Assembly (NCBI GenBank): GCA_026388865.1
Contig: JAPLIX010000365.1
Location: forward strand, 2,156-17,195
Reading direction: 5' to 3'
From: Pseudomonadota bacterium
GTDB taxonomy: Bacteria; Desulfobacterota; WTBG01; CAIYCZ01
DNA length: 15,040 nt
A program made the translations under genes and the position numbers. The notes under the pieces were generated by a model. It had not been told where the DNA came from. It made no database searches and worked only from the letters and a program-made list of their open reading frames with translations. Below, piece after piece: positions 8,561-14,532 of the stretch. How positions within the stretch are numbered: the first letter of the stretch is position 1; each line of letters opens with the position of its first letter.

Positions 8561-8888
8561 CGTTCTTCCCGTGGGTTGCGGCAGCTTTCTTCAGCCAGGT
8601 CGCAGCCACCTGCTCTGCGAGGACGATTTTTTTACTGTCATGCTTGGGGTTTTCCGTGCTGAAGCTGATGCAGCCGGCCGGACAGTACCTGAGGCAGGCG
8701 GGCTTGCCGCCGCAGGCGTCGCAGTGACGGGTATAGACCGGCACCGGAACTTCCGGGAAGCCGATAAAGTTAACCCTGATGCGCGCCTTCTTCGGGTTGA
8801 ATGTGTTTTCTCTGTTCATGGAGCACGCCAGCTCGCAGAGCCGGCAGCCCGTGCATCGGTCAGTATCCACAGATAGAAATTTTCTCAT
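8544..8888 (-). CDS. Two-cluster [4Fe-4S] ferredoxin-like protein, AOR electron partner
   Basis: 114-residue iron-sulfur protein resembling the HycB/DmsB-type electron-transfer subunits. Cys ligands are C12-x2-C15-x2-C18-x3-C22 near the N-terminus and C56-x2-C59-x5-C65-x3-C69-P, with an additional Cys73, enough for two [4Fe-4S] clusters with the usual crossed fourth ligands. The C-terminal 35 residues are Lys/Ala-rich without known motif. It is the first gene of the operon with the MoaD-like protein and AOR, and most likely carries electrons to or from AOR. The ATG at 8888 has only a weak Shine-Dalgarno (GGTGA). The downstream end overlaps the MoaD-like start. Confidence 0.9.
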   Translation of the reverse strand: MRKFLSVDTDRCTGCRLCELACSMNRENTFNPKKARIRVNFIGFPEVPVPVYTRHCDACGGKPACLRYCPAGCISFSTENPKHDSKKIVLAEQVAATWLKKAAATHGKNDEGDR

Positions 8889-8990
8889 CTCGTCAGTTCA
8901 CCAGCCTTTTATAATGTCGAATGCGGAATTACAGATTGCGGAATAGTCACTGTTTGGCAGTGAGGGCGAAAAGAAAATAAGTGTTAGCGG

Positions 8991-9011
8991 CAGGACTGCA
9001 CGTCAGTCCTG
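8991..9011. repeat. Perfect stem-loop between the lipid-transport and AOR operons
   Basis: CAGGACTG and CAGTCCTG form a perfect eight-base-pair stem with a five-base loop. It lies in the 282-base gap (8889-9170) between two operons on the same strand. There is no T run after it on either strand, so it is not a classical terminator. The same gap has a second inverted repeat, CCGGTCAC (9081-9088) with GTGACCGG (9109-9116), and a fragment of the GCAATC-type boundary repeat at 8919-8945. I see no convincing promoter in the gap; TATAAA at 8908-8913 on the minus strand is the best -10 for the ferredoxin gene. Confidence 0.6.
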
Positions 9012-9170
9012 TTGTTGCAGGTGCCCGTTTATGCATTACTACCTATAACGTTTATGGGGAGAAATATCCAGAACTTTTTTCCGGTCACCGGCTTCAGCAC
9101 GATAACCCGTGACCGGGAAGCCTGAGCGGTTTCATCCCCGCCCTGCCGGCGACGGGCCTCGTTATCCGCT

Positions 9171-9839
9171 TTACCGCGGGGAGATGCCATGGTGCAGATC
9201 CTGAATAAGCTGTTGTGAGAACTTTTCCATGGCCCTGCTCATGCCTTGCGCAAACGCGGCAGGCCCTTTTCCTGCAAACGGCTCGGTCATGCGGTAGTTT
9301 TTCTGGCAGACAATCATTTTTGACGCGTCCTGCTGCGATGAATCGAGCAGCGTCACATAGACGCTGAGCACGGCTTTCCTCCCTCCCTGTTCATCGACCT
9401 CCGCGAATTGCTCGATCTCGCCTTCAAGACCAAACCGGGCCTCATTGGGTTCGCGGTAGGAAAACACCGCCTTGAACAGTTTCTGATTTCTCAAGTCCCG
9501 GAGCAGGTAATCGGTTACCATGTCGCCGGGGTTCACCCGCCATTTGCTGTTCTGATACTGCTGGAGTTTGAACAGAGCAGGCTGGTAGACCATGGCGGTG
9601 CTGTTGTAATTCTGCACCACGGTGAACAGCTTCACCTGCAGCGCAGCATTTACTGGTGTAAGGCCCTGAATCACCGGAGAGGGATACTCCACGGTGTACT
9701 TCCAGAGTATCTGCGTCCGCCCGCGCATCACGCCGCATCCGCTGACTGCCAGCATCAGCGAGATGACAAGTGCCGTCTTGATGCAGCGGCAGCAGTGCCT
9801 CTGCAAAAAATTATTTTCTCTATCCATACGCTGTTGCAT
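9171..9839 (-). CDS. ABC-type transport auxiliary lipoprotein (PqiC/YmbA-like), MCE system partner
   Basis: 222-residue predicted lipoprotein. A basic N-terminus is followed by a hydrophobic segment (TALVISLMLAVSGC) with lipobox VSGC, Cys35 being the acylation site. The body (WKYTVEYPSPVI, then LLRDLRNQKLFKAVFSY, then GRKAVLSVYVTLLDS) fits the ABC_trans_aux/DUF330 type of domain found with MCE transporters, by recognition from context and a few family features. The ATG at 9839 has GGAGGG seven bases upstream, and the gene begins 18 bases after the MCE gene stop. It is the last gene of the operon. In Pqi systems the equivalent lipoprotein sits in the outer membrane and binds the MCE assembly; that role is inferred here. 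The N-terminal region before the lipidation site is longer than usual and has a Cys pair (CCRC). Confidence 0.85.
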   Translation of the reverse strand: MQQRMDRENNFLQRHCCRCIKTALVISLMLAVSGCGVMRGRTQILWKYTVEYPSPVIQGLTPVNAALQVKLFTVVQNYNSTAMVYQPALFKLQQYQNSKWRVNPGDMVTDYLLRDLRNQKLFKAVFSYREPNEARFGLEGEIEQFAEVDEQGGRKAVLSVYVTLLDSSQQDASKMIVCQKNYRMTEPFAGKGPAAFAQGMSRAMEKFSQQLIQDLHHGISPR

Positions 9840-9857
9840 AACTACACCCTCCGTTTC

Positions 9858-10763
9858 TTATTCTTCCCGCCCCGTTTTCACCGGCTTGCTGAAAATAACC
9901 TGTGAGGGGCTATTGTCCAGCTGCTCCAAAAGCGTGTTCAGGGAATCAGATGCCCTGCGCAGATTTTCGCTGACGATTTTTAAATCAACGGCCAGAGAAC
10001 GGGTATTGCCATCCAGGCCGTTGATCATGCTGCCGGCCGACTGCAGCTCGTCTCGTGCCGTATTAATGAAAGCGCGGCCGTCAGTAAGAAACCCTTTTGC
10101 TTCGCCGAGGATATTGGTAACCGAGCCGCTCTCCGCGGTCAGCCTTTGAATATCCCCTGCAATGGTATCAAGCTTTGCGGTAATGGAATCAATATTTTTT
10201 GTGATATGATCAGCATTCTCGCCGGTCAGTATCTTGTTAATGGCTGTTACCGTGGTATGAATCTGGTCTGCTATGCCCTTGAAATCAATCGTTTTCACTC
10301 CGGTAAGGATGTGCTCAAGGCTTGACAGGAACATCGCTATGTCCGAGGGACGGGACGGGATGACCGGATACTCGGTAGCAAACTCGATCTTCGGCGAGAG
10401 GTCTGGGGCCTTCGGGTCCCTCTGGTCAAGCTCAATGAATACCAGGCCGGTGATGCCCGCGGATTTTAACTGCGCAACCAGCTCACTGGCGTTCTCTCCC
10501 TTCAGGTTGATCTTCATGATGATTTCTATCAGCTTATTGTCAGGGGCAACCCGTATCTTTTCAACATTGCCGACATCAACACCGCGGTATTTTACCGCTG
10601 AATCCATCTGCAGCCCCTGCACTGATTCATTGAAGTACGCGGCATACACCGGCCCCTTCTGAAAGTACTTCGACGCGCTCAGCCACACGATTAAAACAGC
10701 GCCGATGAGCACTCCCATGACGACAAAAAGCCCGATCAAAAAGTTTGATGTTTTCTTGGCCAT
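9858..10763 (-). CDS. mlaD: MCE-family lipid-transport substrate-binding protein (MlaD type)
   Basis: 301-residue periplasmic protein anchored by one N-terminal helix (FLIGLFVVMGVLIGAVLIVWL, residues about 8-28). The MCE domain follows at about 38-115, with the typical features GPVYAAYFNESVQGLQMDSAVKYRGVDVG and SAGITGLVFIEL. The C-terminal half is long and helical, rich in Asp, Ser, Ile and Asn (IHTTVTAINKILTG, then ITAKLDTIAGDIQRL), which in related proteins helps form a tunnel or bundle. It carries phospholipids or related lipids across the periplasm together with the permease and ATPase. The ATG at 10763 has AAGGA eight bases upstream. It is separated from the ATPase gene by a 148-base gap filled with boundary repeats. 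Confidence 0.92.
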   Translation of the reverse strand: MAKKTSNFLIGLFVVMGVLIGAVLIVWLSASKYFQKGPVYAAYFNESVQGLQMDSAVKYRGVDVGNVEKIRVAPDNKLIEIIMKINLKGENASELVAQLKSAGITGLVFIELDQRDPKAPDLSPKIEFATEYPVIPSRPSDIAMFLSSLEHILTGVKTIDFKGIADQIHTTVTAINKILTGENADHITKNIDSITAKLDTIAGDIQRLTAESGSVTNILGEAKGFLTDGRAFINTARDELQSAGSMINGLDGNTRSLAVDLKIVSENLRRASDSLNTLLEQLDNSPSQVIFSKPVKTGREE

Positions 10764-10799
10764 GATAACTGTCCTTTTTCACATCGCGTATTGACAAAA

Positions 10800-10910
10800 T
10801 TTCACCCCAGAGCGCCGAGGTCGCAGAGAAAAATTTTGCAAGCTGTCAGCGATCAGCTTTCAGCATTATTTTTTTAATTCCGCAATCCGCACTCTGCAAT
10901 CCGCATTTAA
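10800..10910. repeat. Mosaic of three short boundary-repeat motifs between the ATPase and MCE genes
   Basis: The gap contains in series (1) a 'CACCCCAGAGCGCCGAGG...' block at about 10802-10830, whose reverse complement has the form of the TCTCTGCG...CTCTGGGGTGAA repeats common between genes in many bacteria, (2) AGCTGTCAGCGATCAGCTTTCAGC at about 10840-10863, built of AGCTGxCAGC-type units, and (3) TTCCGCAATCCGCACTCTGC and a repeated GCAATCCGCA at about 10876-10908. Related GCAATC-type words recur at 8919-8945 and 14216-14257. The mechanism of spread is unknown; this looks like a decayed set of small dispersed elements. Confidence 0.55.
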
Positions 10911-10911
10911 A

Positions 10912-11673
10912 TTACATCGGTTGCCGGTTGAAAAAATTATGCACGCGCGGGTCAGTGGATTGCTCCTTCAGCACCTTCGGGTCACCCTCTGCGATGATGC
11001 CCTGCGCTGTCTTGTCAAGCATGATAACCCGGTGAGCAATATTGAAGATTGACTGCAGCTCATGTGTTACAATAACCATCGTCGTACCCATGCCGGCATT
11101 GATGCTCTTGATTAAATTGTCAAGCTCAACCGAGGTGATGGGGTCAAGCCCTGCCGAGGGCTCATCAAAAAAAAGAATCGTCGGGTCAAGAGCCATGGCC
11201 CGGGCCAGCCCTGCCCGCTTCATCATCCCGCCGGAAATCTCTGATGGCAGGTGATTTTCATATCCGGCAAGCGTTACCATGCCGAGTTTCATCCTGACCA
11301 CGAGATCAATTTCAGCGGCAGAGAGGTCAGTGTATTCATAGAGGGGCAGCGCCACGTTGCCCCCCACCGTCATGGAGCCCAGCAGCGCGCCAGCCTGGAA
11401 CAGCACCCCGAACCCCATGCGCACCTGCCGCAGCTGCTCCTCGTCCGCAGCCGCGATATCAACGCCATTCACCACTATTTTCCCGGCATACGGCTTGTAC
11501 AGCCCGATGATGAGCTTCAAGAGCGTTGTTTTCCCGCACCCGCTTCCGCCCAGGATGACAAGGATTTCCCCCTTATTGACCGTAAAGCTCACATCCTGAA
11601 AAATGGTGTTGTCACCGAATCGCGCGGCGAGATTGTCAACCGCGATAACCGGCGTCTTCTGCTCGTTGCTCAC
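10912..11673 (-). CDS. mlaF: Lipid-transport ABC ATPase (MlaF type)
   Basis: 253-residue cytoplasmic ATPase with all motifs in place: Walker A GGSGCGKT (42-49), Q-loop around Gln93 (LFQAG), ABC signature ISGGMMKR (146-153), Walker B TILFFDEP (165-172) with catalytic Glu171, D-loop SAGLDPI, and H-loop His204. The MK-rich signature (SGGMMKRAGLARA) is typical of MlaF-type proteins. It powers the permease and the MCE protein. The start is GTG at 11673 with GAGGAG five bases upstream. The spacer from the permease stop is 239 bases, long for this operon, because it holds the 79-base repeat and a duplicated piece of the permease 3' end. Confidence 0.95.
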   Translation of the reverse strand: MSNEQKTPVIAVDNLAARFGDNTIFQDVSFTVNKGEILVILGGSGCGKTTLLKLIIGLYKPYAGKIVVNGVDIAAADEEQLRQVRMGFGVLFQAGALLGSMTVGGNVALPLYEYTDLSAAEIDLVVRMKLGMVTLAGYENHLPSEISGGMMKRAGLARAMALDPTILFFDEPSAGLDPITSVELDNLIKSINAGMGTTMVIVTHELQSIFNIAHRVIMLDKTAQGIIAEGDPKVLKEQSTDPRVHNFFNRQPM

Positions 11674-11707
11674 AAAAGCTCCTCATCCAGAGACTAAATG
11701 CTTCTTG

Positions 11708-11809
11708 ACTGCTATCCGTGAATTCCTCTGCTGCTACATTTGTATATAATAAAGAATGATGGCAAATGCCGAATCACAGACGATAATTAAAAAGATGGCG
11801 GACACCACC
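11708..11809 (-). pseudogene. Duplicated 3' end of the mlaE permease gene (102-base relic)
   Basis: This segment aligns without gaps to 11887-11988 with 5 mismatches in 102 bases (about 95% identical). On the minus strand it encodes the same C-terminal residues as the permease, from VVSAIFLIIVCDSAFAIILY to the stop, with a final Met in place of Val. Within the coding part, the other two differences are silent third-position changes. It has no start and no function as a gene. It lies directly before the 79-base repeat on one side, while the intact copy lies on the other. Confidence 0.9.
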
Positions 11810-11888
11810 AATTTGTTTCGTGCTTCGATATTCGTATTTCGTATTTTTCTTGCTAAAAAAACACGAATGTAACAACTAAGCGACTAAC
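11810..11888. repeat. Dispersed 79-base intergenic repeat, copy 2
   Basis: Matches the reverse complement of 3831-3909 with 7 mismatches and no gap. Begins AATTTGTTTCGTGCTTCG, contains the repeated ATTCGTATTTCGTATTTTTC type units and ends ACTAAGCGACTAAC. Its left end joins the relic copy at 11809 and its right end joins the intact permease 3' end at about 11887, so it sits exactly between the duplicated segments. Confidence 0.85.
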
Positions 11889-11988
11889 TGCTTTCTGTGA
11901 ATTCCTCTGCTGCTACACTTGTATATAATAAAGAATGATGGCAAATGCCGAATCACAGACGATAATTAAAAAGATTGCTGACACCACC
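11887..11988. repeat. Second unit of the 102-base direct duplication (intact permease 3' end)
   Basis: The right-hand copy of the direct repeat (left copy 11708-11809; offset 179). It covers the last 25 or so codons of the permease and a short stretch after the stop at 11913. Confidence 0.88.
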
Positions 11989-13042
11989 GCCGAGGTCGTC
12001 GCAGCCCCGACCGCCGCTGCCCCGCCCCGCACCTGGATTCCCCGCTGGCACCCGATCCCGGCAATGATCATGGCAAACACGGCTGCTTTGATGAGGCTCG
12101 ATACTACCCCGAACGTGTCGATGGAATCCATGGTCTGCTTGGCATACGTATAGACCGAGAGATCAAGCCCGGTCACCCCGATAATCATCCCCCCCAGGAT
12201 GCCGAATATTGAGGCATAGAGGCTTAAAAGCGGCACCACCAGCATGGACGCAATCACCTTGGGCACGATGAGAAACCTGGTCGTGTCAAAGCCCATCACT
12301 GCCAGAGCGTCCACTTCCTCGTTTACGATCATGGTTCCGATCTCAGCGGCAAAGGCCGAGCCCGAGCGCCCGGCAACCAGTATCGCCGTCATGATCGGCC
12401 CGAGCTCCCGCACCATGGCAACACCGACCAGGGACGCCACGTAAATATTTGCCCCGAACTGCTTGAGCTGCAAAGAGGACATGAATGCAAGGATAAGTCC
12501 CAGCAGCAGGCTGATAAGGGAAACGATGGGCAGCCCGTCAACCCCGGCCCGTTTCATGTAAAAAAGAACATCGCCCCAGCGGACGGAACGGGGATGGACG
12601 CAGGCATATACCAGCGCCCGCAGCAGCTCGCCGATAAAAGTTATTACCATGATAATATCATCGACAAAGCCGATGAACGCTGCCCCGATCTGCTCAATGA
12701 GATTTGCTGAAGTCCGCTCCGTAATAAGCGCGGCAGTGGTGAGGGCTTTGCCGTCGATGAGGCTCACGATCCGCTTGGCGTCATCGGTGGCATGGGTAAA
12801 CTGAAAAGACATGGACCCGGCCTGGGCTTCAGTTTCAATCTGCACCAACGCCAGCGCCCCGGCGCTGTCAAGATACGTGACGCCGCCAAGGTCTACGGTG
12901 ACCTGGGAAGGTGACCCTCGGCCATCAGCGCCTGCAGACTATCAAGCGCCACCCGGCCTGACACGGCAATGCTCACCGCCGCCCCTTTCTGCCCGGTAAC
13001 GCTCAGGGTATAGTGTGTTTGTTGTGCCTTCTGCGAGCCCAT
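11913..13042 (-). CDS. mlaE: STAS-fused MlaE-type lipid ABC permease, frameshifted in the STAS domain
   Basis: Inner-membrane permease of the lipid transporter with an N-terminal STAS domain, as if E. coli MlaB and MlaE were fused. The true start is the ATG at 13042 (MGSQKAQQTHYTLSVTG), with GAGGG upstream. That frame runs only to MAEGHLPRSP and a stop. The next frame continues as QVTVDLGGVTYLDSAGALAL and then the permease to 11913. Adding one base near 12911-12917 gives EGSPSQVTVDL and one continuous 376-residue protein. DSAG is the STAS loop motif. The membrane part has MlaE family blocks VRELGPIMTAILVAGRSGSA and EIGTMIVNEEVDALAVMGFD, with about five hydrophobic segments. The 311-residue frame that starts at a TTG at 12848 is not the real start; that TTG is a Leu codon in the STAS domain. 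It could be a real mutation or an assembly error. Confidence 0.9.
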
Positions 13043-13090
13043 CGTGTATGCGTCCCTCTAAATGCTGCGCACCTGCCTTATAGATAAGCA

Positions 13091-13119
13091 TAAATACAAA
13101 ATATAGCACTATTAGTCAA
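13091..13119 (-). promoter_or_regulatory. Candidate promoter of the lipid-transport operon
   Basis: TTGACT (13114-13119 on the minus strand) is followed 17 bases later by TATTTA, a weak -10, about 50 bases before the permease ATG. The -35 box lies inside the direct repeat 13108-13155. Confidence 0.4.
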
Positions 13120-13155
13120 CAAAATCACGGGAGTTACGTGCGGGAGATAGTCAAA
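13108..13155. repeat. Direct repeat flanking the toxin-antitoxin module, unit 1
   Basis: 48 bases, beginning ACTATTAGTCAACAAA; aligns to 13962-14009 without gaps with 7 mismatches (about 85%). After it the two flanks still show similarity (GTCAAAGAGGGAAAA here, GTCAAATAAGGAAAA at about 14050) if a roughly 40-base segment with a GC hairpin in unit 2 is skipped. Confidence 0.75.
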
Positions 13156-13231
13156 GAGGGAAAATCGTGGAAACGGTTAGTGTTTATTATCTATCTGTGG
13201 CTGACCCAATAAAGCCCGGAATAAAATATTT

Positions 13232-13687
13232 TCAGTGTATAGCCTCCGGGTTGAAAACCCTGAGATAACCTCCGGCAACATTTAACAGGGCTTTGTCTGC
13301 GGTAACAAACCAGTCAACAGGTAAAACGCTATGCACGGACAAAGCTGCGGATAACTGAAGAGCATCAAGTGTCCCAAAGTTTCTCTTGGCGGCCTCCTGC
13401 AATAAGAGCCCCCTGGCGATCTGTTTTGTCTCACTATCAACTTCAACAACATTGAACAAGGCAAGATCATTTTCAAATGCTGCCAGAATTGCCTTGGCAG
13501 TTTTAATGCTCACTTCCTTAATGCGGACTCTTTTAAGCACAGCAGAGTGAAACTCCAGCAGGGAGATATCTGCTATGGTCAATATCAAGTCATCTGCATT
13601 GGTATCAAGTAACTCTGAAAGCCTGTCTGTTCCTGTTTCGCTATGATACAGCTTAACGAGAGCGCTTGAGTCCAGAAACAGGTTCAT
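13232..13687 (-). CDS. PIN-domain ribonuclease toxin (VapC-like)
   Basis: 151-residue PIN-domain protein, predicted Mg-dependent ribonuclease and toxin of a type II toxin-antitoxin pair. The acidic residues of the PIN site are visible: Asp6 in MNLFLDSSALVK, Glu45 in ISLLEFHSA, Asp108 in GTLDALQLSAAL, and Asp131 in FVTADKAL. Length and motif spacing fit the family. The ATG at 13687 overlaps the antitoxin stop by four bases (ATGA), the usual coupling of such pairs. RNA target unknown. Confidence 0.9.
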   Translation of the reverse strand: MNLFLDSSALVKLYHSETGTDRLSELLDTNADDLILTIADISLLEFHSAVLKRVRIKEVSIKTAKAILAAFENDLALFNVVEVDSETKQIARGLLLQEAAKRNFGTLDALQLSAALSVHSVLPVDWFVTADKALLNVAGGYLRVFNPEAIH

Positions 13688-13890
13688 CCGCGCCGCCTTT
13701 CAACAATAATGTCATCGGAAAGACTTCCCTTAATTGACTTTGCAAGCTTCCTGGCCCTCAGCAAAGACATTTTAGAAAGGTCCGCCTTAGAAATCAGCAC
13801 AACTTTTACAGTTGTGTTGTTTTTGAAGGGCACCTTGCGTAACGTGAGAGCACCATTTTTTATGGAAGTTTCTGCGACAAAACGGGACAT
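13684..13890 (-). CDS. Small antitoxin paired with the PIN toxin
   Basis: 68-residue basic protein encoded directly upstream of the PIN toxin, with the stop overlapping the toxin start. The N-terminal half (VAETSIKNGALTLRKVPFKN, then TTVKVVLISK) reads as a short beta-rich unit of the kind seen in small antitoxins; the C-terminal half is Lys/Arg-rich and likely helical, suited to wrapping around the toxin. I could not place it firmly in a named antitoxin family. The start is supported by AAGGAGG seven bases upstream. Identity as an antitoxin rests mainly on position. Confidence 0.82.
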   Translation of the reverse strand: MSRFVAETSIKNGALTLRKVPFKNNTTVKVVLISKADLSKMSLLRARKLAKSIKGSLSDDIIVERRRG

Positions 13891-13897
13891 GACTGCT

Positions 13898-13904
13898 CCT
13901 CCTT
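13898..13904 (-). promoter_or_regulatory. Strong ribosome-binding site of the antitoxin gene
   Basis: AAGGAGG on the minus strand, seven bases before the ATG at 13890. It is stronger than the site of most other genes here, consistent with an antitoxin that must be made in excess. Confidence 0.8.
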
Positions 13905-13935
13905 ATATTAAAACATTTTTCTTTTGCACTGATAA

Positions 13936-13973
13936 ATTATACCTTTTATCCGTCATATCGTACTATTAGTCAA
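13936..13973 (-). promoter_or_regulatory. Candidate promoter of the toxin-antitoxin operon
   Basis: TTGACT (13968-13973, minus strand) with GATAAA 17 bases downstream (13945-13950) makes a fair sigma-70 promoter. A perfect TATAAT (13936-13941) follows just after, but has no good -35 at the standard distance. The TTGACT is inside the direct repeat unit 2. Confidence 0.5.
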
Positions 13974-14009
13974 CAAATTCATGGGGGTTGCTTGCGGGAG
14001 ATTGTGAAA
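13962..14009. repeat. Direct repeat flanking the toxin-antitoxin module, unit 2
   Basis: 48 bases, beginning ACTATTAGTCAACAAA, matching unit 1 at 13108-13155 in the same orientation. The two units enclose the toxin-antitoxin pair (distance 854 bases from start to start). Confidence 0.75.
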
Positions 14010-14277
14010 CTCCCCGCTACAAGGCGGGGCTTGCGAGGCATGAAACCGGTCAAATAAGGAAAAGGGGGAAGCCGATGGTATTGAAGGCATCACGGGGGAA
14101 CGTGCGGTGGCGTATCATCACCGCGCTCGCAGGGAACATCTTACTTTAAAAAGAGGACGCCTCAAAAGGGCTGAAGAAAAAATTGAGCGATTAACCTCAC
14201 TGGCCACGGGTCACAGATCACGCACTCCACAATCTGCAATCTCAAATCTGCAATCTTCCCTCCCTGCCCTGCTGTGC
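14010..14277. other. Non-coding stretch upstream of the toxin-antitoxin pair with hairpin, decayed reading frame and boundary repeat
   Basis: Together with 13891-14009 this is a 387-base gap between genes. It holds a GC hairpin at 14012-14029 (CCCCGC, loop TACAAG, GCGGGG), then a plus-strand open stretch from about 14044 to 14289 lacking an ATG (a GTG at 14107 is possible). That stretch reads AYHHRARREHLTLKRG, then a charged helix-like RLKRAEEKIERL, and runs into GCAATCTCAAATCTGCAATC-type boundary repeat at about 14216-14257. I do not think it is a working gene; it may be a remnant of one. Confidence 0.4.
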
Positions 14278-14532
14278 TCATGCTTTTAATCGTGCTGCCG
14301 GGCGCTGATGCTTCCTGATATGCTCCTCCTTCATCAGTCGGACACACTGCCGGCACAGGCCATGGGTGGAATCTTCAGTAGGCGGTGCAGCGATGCGCAT
14401 TGTGCAGCCATGAAAAATATGCGGCCGTGTGTGCTGGCAGTCGTCACAGTAAACTGACTCCTCTGAATACAACACGCACCCGAATACATGCTGCGGCCGC
14501 CTGCACTCTTCACCAAAACAAACCCTGACCAT
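14278..14532 (-). CDS. Small Cys/His-rich protein of unknown function, possible zinc-binding domain
   Basis: 84-residue protein with Cys at 5, 10, 19, 29, 32, 43, 60 and 63 and His at 34, 38, 41, 57, 71 and 75. The C-terminal half ends in a THGLCRQC motif (57-63); an HG-x-C-x-x-C end of this type is known to me from zinc-knuckle-like tails of some bacterial signalling proteins, but I claim only resemblance. The arrangement YCDDC (28-32) with HGLCRQC could bind one zinc, and the remaining ligands a second. The start at 14532 is supported by AGAGG six bases upstream. Rich charged C-terminal tail (KEEHIRKHQRPAARLK). It stands alone between non-coding stretches. Function unknown. Confidence 0.65.
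   Translation of the reverse strand: MVRVCFGEECRRPQHVFGCVLYSEESVYCDDCQHTRPHIFHGCTMRIAAPPTEDSTHGLCRQCVRLMKEEHIRKHQRPAARLKA

Noticed and set aside
8991..9011. Rho-independent terminator for the lipid-transport operon
   Set aside because: Good stem, but no T run downstream on the minus strand and 160 bases after the stop.
11700..11990. CRISPR-like array
   Set aside because: Only two long repeat units with one spacer, one of them inside a coding region; no cas genes.
11913..12848. Permease starting at the TTG at 12848 (311 residues)
   Set aside because: This TTG is a Leu codon inside the conserved STAS segment (SAGALALVQIE); the family's N-terminal domain is encoded upstream in another frame from 13042.
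12905..12925. Programmed -1 ribosomal frameshift in the mlaE gene
   Set aside because: No X-XXY-YYZ slippery heptamer is present at the junction, and no evident stimulatory hairpin follows. A one-base mutation or sequence error is simpler.
13232..14009. Composite transposon with the direct repeats as ends
   Set aside because: No transposase or integrase gene lies between or next to the repeats, and the repeats are direct, imperfect and carry promoter-like boxes.
14107..14289. 60-residue plus-strand open frame as a gene
   Set aside because: GTG start without ribosome site, and its second half runs through a GCAATCTGCAATC boundary repeat; kept only as a possible remnant.
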